Below, one piece after another: positions 1 to 6,442 of a stretch of 10,754 bases of DNA (the first letter of the stretch is position 1; every line of letters begins with the position of its first letter). A program made the position numbers and the translations under genes. The notes under the pieces are model-generated. The model was not told the origin of the DNA, ran no database searches, and saw nothing but the letters and a program-made list of their open reading frames with translations. Source of the DNA: Methanoculleus sp. (GTDB lineage Archaea > Halobacteriota > Methanomicrobia > Methanomicrobiales > Methanoculleaceae). The stretch spans positions 1 to 10,754 of the forward strand of contig JALNXI010000053.1 of the NCBI GenBank assembly GCA_023230425.1. The letters run 5' to 3'.

Positions 1-149
1 TTTCGTAGGGCACTACCAACGAAAGAGGTAGGCCGTCGTACCCGGGATCGCTCCAGCTCCTGAGCATCCGCTGGAATAGTTATCGGCGACGATGCTTCTG
101 CCCCACCCACGTCACGGGTGCGCACAGGTCGGGTGGCGATGAGCCCGGA

Positions 150-428
150 TCAGGCCCGCCGCTTCACTTCATCCAGGAGCTCGCGACGGACGCCCTCGAT
201 GCGCTCATTCACCATCCGGGCGAGGGGTTCGTCCTCGCAGTGACCGTAAAATGGGGTCTCCCGGCGCCGTACCTCCTCGAGCGTTCTGGCCTTTGTCAGT
301 TCCCCGATGACGGACTGGGCCATATTCGAGTACTCACCGCAGTCAACCTTCTCCTTAAGCCACCGGTAGAGGTGGCCCGGCAGCCGCACACCCACCTGCT
401 TGCTTGAGACGTTATCGGGAGACTCCAT
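150..428 (-). CDS. Ribbon-helix-helix (CopG/Arc-like) small DNA-binding protein
   Basis: A 92-residue protein whose N-terminal half has the layout of a ribbon-helix-helix fold. A basic beta strand at residues 10-16 (KQVGVRL) is followed by P17 and helix 1 (about 18-30), a turn G-E-Y-S-N (31-35) and helix 2 (about 36-48). RHH proteins dimerise, place the paired strands in the DNA major groove and usually repress their own promoters. Residues 49-92 are strongly charged and probably helical, and match no domain I know. The ATG at 428 is preceded by a weak purine stretch (GGGAAAG). The upstream region carries four GGTATC/GATACC half-sites, which fits autoregulation. No toxin partner is recognisable: the nearest open frame downstream is only about 41 codons before the window edge. 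The fold call is fairly sure; the physiological target is unknown. Confidence 0.8.
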   Translation of the reverse strand: MESPDNVSSKQVGVRLPGHLYRWLKEKVDCGEYSNMAQSVIGELTKARTLEEVRRRETPFYGHCEDEPLARMVNERIEGVRRELLDEVKRRA

Positions 429-441
429 CTTTCCCTATTCA

Positions 442-516
442 GGTATCCCGGCAGAACAATTATATTGCACGGTTATTATTTTTCCAGCAAGATACCAATA
501 GATACCTATAGGTATC
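442..516. promoter_or_regulatory. Candidate RHH operator: array of GGTATC/GATACC half-sites
   Basis: Positions 501-516 form a perfect 16-base palindrome, GATACCTATAGGTATC. A third half-site, GATACC, lies at 491-496, exactly 10 bases from the 501-506 copy. A fourth (GGTATC) lies at 442-447, between the predicted promoter and the start codon of the RHH gene. Three half-sites spaced by 4-base AT gaps (10-base period, one helical turn) are the arrangement expected for RHH dimers binding side by side. The repeats are seen directly; their binding by the adjacent regulator is inferred. Confidence 0.6.
471..488 (-). promoter_or_regulatory. Predicted promoter (BRE/TATA) of the RHH gene
   Basis: On the minus strand the sequence GGAAAAATAATAACC resembles an archaeal BRE plus TATA element centred near 477. 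Transcription would then start near 451, giving a leader of about 23 bases. The half-site palindrome sits directly upstream and the fourth half-site lies within the expected leader, so a bound repressor would cover both sides. A second AT-rich element at 457-466 (TTATATT) could serve either strand. Confidence 0.4.
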
Positions 517-665
517 ATTAAGCAGCTGGGGCCCTCATAGAGGTGTATGAGACAGAGCAGGCCAGTCGGCCTGTGCCTGCCGGAAAGCGTTCGACAGGCG
601 CGAAAGGCACGGGATAGCACCATCCCGAAGAGGAGCAACCTCACCGAAGACAGGGGGATTGGTGC

Positions 666-998
666 GTGCGCGCGTTAGATAGGATCCGGAAGACAGCGCA
701 CCCGCCGGATGACGCCGGGGAGGACGCATCTACTCCCTGCCCCTTCTGCGGGTGCCGGCACCACATCGAAGACATCGTCGCTGCCGGCCAGGGGGCGCAT
801 GACGTCCATCAGTGTCTCCGGTGCGGCCGCCAGTTCGAGGACTCCGGGCCGGCGTGCCCCCGGTGCGGATCCCCGGGAGAACTTCTCGGGGATGTCATTG
901 CCCCGGGCCGGGGCCTGTACGCACAGTACCGGTGCTATGGGTGCGGTCACGGGTTTATGGTGCGAATGAATGACGATGAAGACGCCCACCAGACCTGA
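666..998 (+). CDS. Small protein of two tandemly duplicated zinc ribbons
   Basis: A 110-residue protein starting at GTG; a GGGGGA stretch at 653-658 is a reasonable Shine-Dalgarno site, and no ATG lies upstream in frame before a stop. It contains two copies of one module. Ribbon 1 has C25-x2-C28 and C50-x2-C53; ribbon 2 has C64-x2-C67 and C90-x2-C93. Between the cysteine pairs both copies carry a D-[IV]-[VI]-A-x-G-x-G core, and each ends C-x2-C-G-x2-F. Each module should hold one structural zinc. The pattern resembles the zinc ribbons of some transposases and transcription or RNA-polymerase-associated proteins, but no other domain is present, so I assign no function. The C-terminus is acidic (N-D-D-E-D). 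It converges on ahcY. A nucleic-acid or protein-binding role is inferred. Confidence 0.75.
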   Translation: MRALDRIRKTAHPPDDAGEDASTPCPFCGCRHHIEDIVAAGQGAHDVHQCLRCGRQFEDSGPACPRCGSPGELLGDVIAPGRGLYAQYRCYGCGHGFMVRMNDDEDAHQT

Positions 999-1066
999 CA
1001 ACGTAGTGGGCCCGGGACCATCCACCCAATCTACCCCGGGTCTTGTGCCGGGGCTCCCGCAACGAT

Positions 1067-1073
1067 AAAAAAA
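1067..1073 (-). terminator. T7-tract terminator after the adenosylhomocysteinase gene
   Basis: The plus strand has seven A residues, giving T7 on the minus strand 11 bases beyond the ahcY stop codon. Runs of T suffice for intrinsic termination in many archaea. A 6-bp CCCCGG/CCGGGG hairpin (1034-1039 with 1048-1053) lies further downstream. Confidence 0.6.
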
Positions 1074-1084
1074 GGAGGGGGTGA

Positions 1085-2344
1085 TTACGTCCCGATCGTC
1101 CAGCTGCTCATATATGTTTCCTGCTCGGGCGTCAGCCGGTCGATCGAGAGGCCGAGCGAGGCAAGCTTCAGCCGTGCCACCCCCTCATCGATGACGGACG
1201 GGACGTCGTGCACGCCGGGAGCGAGATCGCGGCCGTGCTTTGCAATGAACTCGGCAGAGAGCGCCTGGACGGCGAAACTCAGATCCATCACCTCGATCGG
1301 GTGGCCCATACCTTTCGGCGTTGCGAGGTTGACGAGCCTTCCTTCGGCTAGGACGTGGATGGCCTTCCCGTCGAGCATATAGGTGTCGATGCCGTCCCGG
1401 TGGACAATGGAGTCCGCGTGCGACGCGAGCCACTCGACGTCAATCTCCACGTTGAAGTGGCCGGCGTTGGCAAGGATAGCCCCGTCCTGCAGGTTCGGGA
1501 AGTGCTGCCCGGTGATGATGCTTGTATTCCCCGTGGTGGTGACGAAGATGTCGCCGAGGGGTGCCGCCTGGTCCATCGTCATGACGTCAAACCCATCCAT
1601 GTGCGCCTGTAGCGCCCGGCGGGGATCGACCTCGGTCACGATGACGCGGGCGCCGATGCTCCGCGCCTTCTGTGCAAGCCCCCGGCCGCAATAGCCGTAG
1701 CCTGCGACGACGAACCGTTTGCCGGCGATGAGGACGTTTGTCGTTATCATGATCGATGCAAGCGAACTCTCCCCGGTGCCGTGGACGTTGTCGAAGAAGT
1801 GCTTCATCGGGGTATCGTTGACGGCGATGACCGGGAATTTGAGCGCTCCATCCCGGGCCATAGCGCGGAGCCGGTGGATGCCGGTCGTGGTCTCCTCGCA
1901 CCCGCCGATGATCGAGTCCAGCACCTCCTGTCGCTCGGTGTGGATGCGGAAGATCAGGTCCATGCCGTCGTCGATGGTGATTGCAGGCCTGGCATCGAGC
2001 ACCCGGTCGATGGCCCCATAATATTCCTCGACACCGGCTCCCCGCCGAGCATACGAGTGAATCCCCTCACGGGTATTGAGCGCCGCCGAGACGTCGTCCT
2101 GGGTCGAGAGGGGGTTGCACCCCGTGATGTACACCTCTGCACCGCCTGCCGCCAGAGTCTCGACCAGCACCGCCGTCTTTGCCTCAACATGCAGGGCCAT
2201 GCCGATGGTCATGCCGGAAAAAGGCCTCTCCTCGGTAAACCGCTCCCGAATGGACGAGAGTACCGGCATATACTGCCGTGCCCACGCAATTTTAAAATCA
2301 CCAGACTTCATCAAAACCACCAGACCGATTTCCTGCCCGGACAT
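1085..2344 (-). CDS. ahcY: Adenosylhomocysteinase-family hydrolase (SAH or S-inosylhomocysteine hydrolase)
   Basis: A 419-residue NAD-dependent enzyme that cleaves S-adenosylhomocysteine, or in several methanogens S-inosylhomocysteine, to homocysteine. This removes the product inhibitor of SAM-dependent methyltransferases in the cytoplasm. Family signatures are present: H52 (ALHVEAKTA), D126 in DDGMD, E151 in GGCEETTTG, K181 with D185 and N186 (KHFFDN), the NAD motif G215-Y-G-Y-C-G220, E238 at the end of the following strand, and H296 in AGHFNVEID. The short C-terminus ending SSWTIGT is typical of archaeal forms and lacks the bacterial/eukaryal extension. The methanogen homologue MJ1388 is reported to prefer S-inosylhomocysteine, so substrate is uncertain. 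The ATG at 2344 abuts a GGAGGT. An alternative ATG at 2311 has a better spaced GGTGGT, but the EIGL segment before it resembles the family N-terminus, so I keep the longer form. Confidence 0.95.
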   Translation of the reverse strand: MSGQEIGLVVLMKSGDFKIAWARQYMPVLSSIRERFTEERPFSGMTIGMALHVEAKTAVLVETLAAGGAEVYITGCNPLSTQDDVSAALNTREGIHSYARRGAGVEEYYGAIDRVLDARPAITIDDGMDLIFRIHTERQEVLDSIIGGCEETTTGIHRLRAMARDGALKFPVIAVNDTPMKHFFDNVHGTGESSLASIMITTNVLIAGKRFVVAGYGYCGRGLAQKARSIGARVIVTEVDPRRALQAHMDGFDVMTMDQAAPLGDIFVTTTGNTSIITGQHFPNLQDGAILANAGHFNVEIDVEWLASHADSIVHRDGIDTYMLDGKAIHVLAEGRLVNLATPKGMGHPIEVMDLSFAVQALSAEFIAKHGRDLAPGVHDVPSVIDEGVARLKLASLGLSIDRLTPEQETYMSSWTIGT

Positions 2345-2389
2345 ACCTCCGGTTTGTCTTTAAAAGTATCTTCTCGCATTACTTAAACC
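2345..2389 (-). promoter_or_regulatory. ahcY promoter and Shine-Dalgarno region
   Basis: On the minus strand GGAGGT (2350-2345) touches the ATG directly, an unusually short spacing. Two TATA-like elements lie upstream: CTTTTAAA (about 2359-2366), which would start transcription near 2336, inside the annotated frame, and GGTTTAAGT (2381-2389), which would start it near 2360. The first would favour translation from the ATG at 2311, the second from 2344. Confidence 0.35.
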
Positions 2390-2591
2390 TGAGGGCACTA
2401 TAGCAATTTACCTCACGGGGTACCGGCGCGGCCCTGGAGGGTCTGGCTCCAGTTCCCCCATAGTTTGCACACACCGCTGGATAACCGCTGGCGACCTCCT
2501 CCCTCTCGCGGGAACAATACCCCGGCACCTCCCGCACACCCCCCACCCACAACCAAACCCTCATCATCCATCGCCTCCCACCCATGTACCC

Positions 2592-3398
2592 ATGGTTCTG
2601 ACGAAGCGGATCATTCCCTGCCTGGACCTCAAGGACGGGCGGGTTGTCAAAGGCACGCACTTCGTCGGCCTGCGCGACGCGGGCGATCCCGTCGCGCTGG
2701 CCCAGCGCTACAACGAGCAGGGTGCGGATGAGGTGGTATTCCTTGATATCGCTGCCTCAACGGAACAGCGGCGCACGATCATCGACGTCGTGCAACGGGC
2801 GGCGGACGAACTCTTCCTCCCGCTCACCGTCGGCGGCGGCATCCGGACAATCGACGACATGACGCAGATCCTTCGGGCGGGTGCGGATAAGGTGAGCATC
2901 AACTCAAGCGCCGTCCAGGACCCGGAACTGATCTCGCGGGGCGCAGAGCGGTTCGGCACCCAGTGTATCGTCGTCGCCGTGGACGTCAGGCGAAACTACG
3001 ACATGGAGCCGGAGAGGACCCCCATCACCCTCGCCGGCGGGCGGGAGTGCTGGTACGAGGTCGTGACCCACGGCGGGAGCCGGGCCACGGGACTTGACGC
3101 TATCGCCTGGGCAGCAGAGGTCGAGGAGCGCGGGGCCGGCGAGATCCTCCTCACCAGCATGGAGACCGATGGGACGAAGGAAGGGTTTGACATCCCGGTC
3201 ACGAGAGCGGTCTCAGAGGCAGTCGGCATCCCGGTGATCGCGAGCGGCGGCGTGGGCACGCTCGAGCACTTCTACGAAGGGTTTACAAGAGGGAAGGCTG
3301 ACGCCTGCCTCGCGGCAAGCGTCTTCCACTACGGAGAGTTCACCGTCCGCCAGGTGAAGGAGTACCTGGCGGGACGGGGTATCCCGGTACGGCTGTAA
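2592..3398 (+). CDS. hisF: Imidazole glycerol phosphate synthase, cyclase subunit HisF
   Basis: A 268-residue TIM-barrel enzyme. With the glutaminase HisH it uses ammonia to turn PRFAR into imidazole glycerol phosphate and AICAR, linking histidine and purine synthesis. The N-terminus RIIPCLDLKDGRVVKG carries the catalytic aspartate D12, and D131 (VVAVDVRR) is the second catalytic aspartate. Phosphate-binding loops are visible at GGGIR (81-85) and ASGGVG (217-222). Length and full collinearity match the family. No other his gene is nearby, so histidine genes are scattered in this genome. There is no Shine-Dalgarno site: the ATG follows a C-rich leader, and an overlapping five-codon frame begins 8 bases upstream. 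The 3' end overlaps convergent pheT by 59 bases. Confidence 0.97.
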   Translation: MVLTKRIIPCLDLKDGRVVKGTHFVGLRDAGDPVALAQRYNEQGADEVVFLDIAASTEQRRTIIDVVQRAADELFLPLTVGGGIRTIDDMTQILRAGADKVSINSSAVQDPELISRGAERFGTQCIVVAVDVRRNYDMEPERTPITLAGGRECWYEVVTHGGSRATGLDAIAWAAEVEERGAGEILLTSMETDGTKEGFDIPVTRAVSEAVGIPVIASGGVGTLEHFYEGFTRGKADACLAASVFHYGEFTVRQVKEYLAGRGIPVRL

Positions 3399-4995
3399 GG
3401 TCAAGCGCCAGCGCCGCCACCGGGTGCTCGAGGTCGAACGCGTTCAGGACCGCCGGGTGGATCTCCCCGAACACCCCGACTTTTCTTCCACCGACGATGA
3501 TGTCCCCGCGGCGACCATCGAGGAATGCGGGATCAGCCGATTCGACGACCGTGTACTGGAGCGAGAGTTCCCGGCAGAGAACATCCGCCGCCGCATACGC
3601 CTCGGAGAAGTCAGCCGCGGGATGTATGCTGACCGCGGCAACCTTCTGATACGTTACGCAGGCCTCGACCACGTCACCCACCGCAAAGAGCCGTTGGGGG
3701 AGCTCACGGTGCTTGTTCGCCTGGAGCATCTCCAGGAGCAGCCCGAGGAGGTCGGTCCGGACCACCGTCTGCTCTTCGCTGATCGGGTGGAGCAGCCGCA
3801 GGGTTCCGGGGGAGGGTTCTCGCTGCATATTCGCGTAGAGCACCCGCTCGTTCGTAAGGGTGAATGGCATCATCTCAAGGTAGCCGAGGCCGACCATCAC
3901 CGACCGGACGGCCCTTGCTATAGCGGTGATCGGGTGCTCCTCTGCGACGGTAGAGGTTGCCGGGAGGGCGGCATCGAAGTTCTCGATGCCATAGGCGATC
4001 GCCACGTCCTCAAAGATGTCCCAGTCATGGAGGATGTCTGAGCGGTAGCAGGGGACGAGGACCCTGACTCGAGAGTCCCCGTCGGGCTCGGCACCGAACC
4101 GCATCCTGCCGAGGAGCCGCGTCATATCCTGCACCGAGAGGGGGAGGCCGAGGAGGGAGGCGCATTCCTCGACCGATACAACCCGTTCTGCCGGCGCGAG
4201 CGTGGGCATCTCCTGTCCGTCGACGGTGACCATCTCGATCGTCGCCCCGGCCTCGGCGAGCGCTGTGCATATGATGTTCACCGCCGTCATCACCGCTTTT
4301 TTGTCGGTGCCGGTGCAGTCGAGCAGGATATTTCTGGTCGCCGTCGTGACCCTCGTCAACTCGCCGTTGATGATGGGGGGGAAGGAGAGCACCCGGTCAT
4401 CGGCATCGACGATCAGCGGGAACCGGGAGAAGCCCTCTACCAGGTGGGCGTAATCCCGGCCCTTCGGATGGTCGGTGAGGATCTCCTCAAGGGTCATCTC
4501 CCGCTCGAAGTCCAGCGGAACGAAGGACCGGTCGCGAGGGGAGGCGATGTAGCGGAAGGGCGGCGTGACCGCGTCGAGGTCATGGACGCCAATCGCCACC
4601 TTGCCCCGACCGCGACCGACCGCCCAGTGGAGGGCCTCCTGGAGGCTCATCAGGCTCTCGATCGCCTCTTCGTCGAGGTCTACGTTCCGGATCACCGCTG
4701 AGGCGAGGCACGGCCTGATATCGGCGAGACCCGGGTCTACCGAGAAGGTGATGCCGGAAGGGCGGACGGTGTAGACCGGGAGCCCCTCCTCGATACCGAG
4801 GAACCCGCGCATCGCCCGGGCGACACCCTCGGCGGAGTAGAGGTCCGGCCGATCCGGGAAGAACTCGACGTCCACATGGTCCTCCTCGATCCGCTCGATG
4901 TCGGCCCCGATCATCGGAACACGGTCGATGATCGTTTGCCGGTCGGTCCCGGTCAGCCGCTCCATGTACCGGTAGGGTAACGTGATTATCGCCAT
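3340..4995 (-). CDS. pheT: Phenylalanine--tRNA ligase beta subunit (archaeal type)
   Basis: A 551-residue beta subunit of the (alpha-beta)2 phenylalanyl-tRNA synthetase, which charges tRNA-Phe. It has the short archaeal/eukaryal architecture without the long bacterial N-terminal tRNA-binding region. A B3/4 editing domain spans about residues 85-265. A B5 domain follows (about 265-340) with the diagnostic PCYRSDILHDWDIFEDVAI (315-333). A catalytic-like core domain spans about 350-533. It is the last gene of the operon: its ATG lies one base after the pheS TGA, and GGTGAT at that junction can pair with 16S rRNA, so the two are probably translationally coupled for equal subunit amounts. The normal family ending appears to be near residue 533 (VAALALDL). 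The last 18 or so residues, rich in Pro and Gly, are encoded opposite the end of hisF and look like a fortuitous tail. Confidence 0.96.
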   Translation of the reverse strand: MAIITLPYRYMERLTGTDRQTIIDRVPMIGADIERIEEDHVDVEFFPDRPDLYSAEGVARAMRGFLGIEEGLPVYTVRPSGITFSVDPGLADIRPCLASAVIRNVDLDEEAIESLMSLQEALHWAVGRGRGKVAIGVHDLDAVTPPFRYIASPRDRSFVPLDFEREMTLEEILTDHPKGRDYAHLVEGFSRFPLIVDADDRVLSFPPIINGELTRVTTATRNILLDCTGTDKKAVMTAVNIICTALAEAGATIEMVTVDGQEMPTLAPAERVVSVEECASLLGLPLSVQDMTRLLGRMRFGAEPDGDSRVRVLVPCYRSDILHDWDIFEDVAIAYGIENFDAALPATSTVAEEHPITAIARAVRSVMVGLGYLEMMPFTLTNERVLYANMQREPSPGTLRLLHPISEEQTVVRTDLLGLLLEMLQANKHRELPQRLFAVGDVVEACVTYQKVAAVSIHPAADFSEAYAAADVLCRELSLQYTVVESADPAFLDGRRGDIIVGGRKVGVFGEIHPAVLNAFDLEHPVAALALDLTAVPGYPVPPGTPSPGGR

Positions 4996-4996
4996 A

Positions 4997-6442
4997 TCAC
5001 CGCCCCCCGCCGTAGGTGGGCGTCTCCCGGACCCACTCGACGTCGCTCCGATAGAGTTGCCTGAGATCGCGGAGCCCGAGCCTCAGCATCGCCACCCGGC
5101 TGATCCCGAGGCCCCACGCGAGCACCGGGTGCTCGATCCCGAACGGCGCAGTCACTTCCTGCCGGAATATGCCCGCTCCGCCGAGTTCCACCCAGCCGAG
5201 GCCGTCGACATAGACTTCAGGCTCCACGGAGGGCTCGGTGTAGGGGAAGTAGCCGGGGCGGAACCGGACCTTCTCAAAGCCCATCTTCCCGTAGAACTCT
5301 TTTAAGTATCCAAGGAGGTGGCGGAAGTTGACCCCTTCGTCCATCACGATGCCTTCGAGCTGCTCGAACTCCGCAAGGTGGGTGGGGTCGATAGCCTCCC
5401 GCCGATAGACCCTGCCGATACAGAACGCCTTCACCGGGGGCTTTTGGTGCTCCGCCAGGTGCTGGATGGAGAGGCCCGTCGTGTGGGTCCGAAGCACGCA
5501 CTGCTCCGCCTTTGCGGCGCTCCAGGTGCCTCCCCACCCGGCTGACGAGGTCTCGCCGCCATGCTCGTGCATGTCGCGGATGTGCTCATACCCCGGCGGG
5601 AGCGGCCAGCGTTCGCCGAGGAAGAAGGTGTCCTGCATCTCTCGCGCCGGGTGGTCCTGCGGCTGGAAGAGAGCGTCGAAGTTCCAGAACGAACTCTGCA
5701 CGATCCCACCCGCCATCTCTGTAAACCCCATATCGAGGAGGACGCGGCGCATCTCATCGAGGAGGCGCTGGTAGGGATGGGTCTTTCCCGGGTAGGCGCG
5801 CTTTGGGAGTTTATCCACGTTGTAGCGCCGGAGGGGGAGTTCCTTCCACGCACCGGAGAGGATCTGGTCGCGGGTGAGCGTGCCCACTTCCTCCTGCAGG
5901 TCAAGCCCTTTAGCGAGGAGGTCCCGGCCCGAGGGCGTTATCGAGACGGTGTAGGTGACGGTCTCCTCCTCCTGCACAAGCCCGCGTCTCGCGAGGTCGA
6001 TGACACCCTCGCCGTCCTCGACGGCGCCGCTCTCGCTCGCCCGGGCAAACGCGGCTTCATCAGGCCCCAGGAAGGCGCTGCCGGTCTTCTGCACGACCCC
6101 GTCCCGGATGACGACCCAGCCCTTCTTCCGCATCCAGCCGATCCCGATCTTTGCAAGCGGGTGCGCTTGAAGATCCCGCATCGGGATCGCCTCCCCGAAA
6201 CTCTCGAGCACCTGCCGCTCGGGGAGGCCCTTCCCGACGTAGGCCCGGCCCTCCTCGGTCGGGACATACCGCCGGGAGACGTGCTTCTCCACATCAACAA
6301 GCCCCCGCTCGCCGGCGAGGTTCGCGTACTGCACCACCGCCTCCCGGCGGGTATCCATCAGGTCCGCAAGGGTGGCCGCGTCGGCCGACCCGACCGGGCC
6401 CAGGGCGACCAGAAGTTTCTTCTCATTCAGCGTCAGTTCCAC
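4997..6442 (-). CDS. pheS: Phenylalanine--tRNA ligase alpha subunit (archaeal type)
   Basis: A 481-residue catalytic subunit of phenylalanyl-tRNA synthetase, a class II enzyme that makes Phe-AMP and transfers Phe to tRNA. The N-terminal 200 residues form winged-helix-like modules, as in archaeal and eukaryal enzymes. The catalytic domain begins near residue 205. It contains HPYQRLLDEMR (222-232), FWNFDALFQPQDHPAREM (252-269), class II motif 2 (GRVYRREAIDPTHLAEFEQ, 343-361) and motif 3 (GLGISRVAMLRLGLRDLR, 444-461). The start is GTG at 6442, with a textbook GGAGGT at 6454-6449 and a 6-base spacer. It overlaps the last 10 bases of trpS, so the ribosome binding site lies inside trpS. Archaeal PheS is commonly about 480-500 residues, so this is full length. 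Confidence 0.97.
   Translation of the reverse strand: MELTLNEKKLLVALGPVGSADAATLADLMDTRREAVVQYANLAGERGLVDVEKHVSRRYVPTEEGRAYVGKGLPERQVLESFGEAIPMRDLQAHPLAKIGIGWMRKKGWVVIRDGVVQKTGSAFLGPDEAAFARASESGAVEDGEGVIDLARRGLVQEEETVTYTVSITPSGRDLLAKGLDLQEEVGTLTRDQILSGAWKELPLRRYNVDKLPKRAYPGKTHPYQRLLDEMRRVLLDMGFTEMAGGIVQSSFWNFDALFQPQDHPAREMQDTFFLGERWPLPPGYEHIRDMHEHGGETSSAGWGGTWSAAKAEQCVLRTHTTGLSIQHLAEHQKPPVKAFCIGRVYRREAIDPTHLAEFEQLEGIVMDEGVNFRHLLGYLKEFYGKMGFEKVRFRPGYFPYTEPSVEPEVYVDGLGWVELGGAGIFRQEVTAPFGIEHPVLAWGLGISRVAMLRLGLRDLRQLYRSDVEWVRETPTYGGGR

Noticed and set aside
435..644. Minus-strand open frame of 69 codons upstream of the RHH gene
   Set aside because: It runs through the AT-rich promoter and the operator array, has no ribosome binding site, and its product has no recognisable pattern.
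429..665. CRISPR repeats or an insertion-sequence end around the GGTATC array
   Set aside because: The repeats are 6-base half-sites with 4-base gaps, too short and too close for CRISPR. There is no transposase, and no terminal inverted repeat pair bounds a gene.
675..1025. Minus-strand open frame of 116 codons opposite the zinc-ribbon gene
   Set aside because: The plus-strand frame has eight correctly spaced cysteines in two matching modules, far better evidence of coding.
1034..1053. CCCCGG/CCGGGG hairpin considered as an intrinsic terminator of the zinc-ribbon gene
   Set aside because: No T run follows it on the plus strand; it may be only a GC-rich chance stem.
1781..2386. Plus-strand open frame of 201 codons
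   Set aside because: Antisense to ahcY, whose catalytic motifs are all readable; no plausible domain.
2345..2591. tRNA or stable RNA gene in the ahcY-hisF spacer
   Set aside because: No cloverleaf arms or conserved T-loop/anticodon pattern were found on either strand by eye.
3424..4041. Plus-strand open frame of 205 codons directly after hisF
   Set aside because: Antisense to pheT, including its B5 domain. The sequence is Arg/Asp/Val-rich, as expected for a mirrored frame; no start signals.
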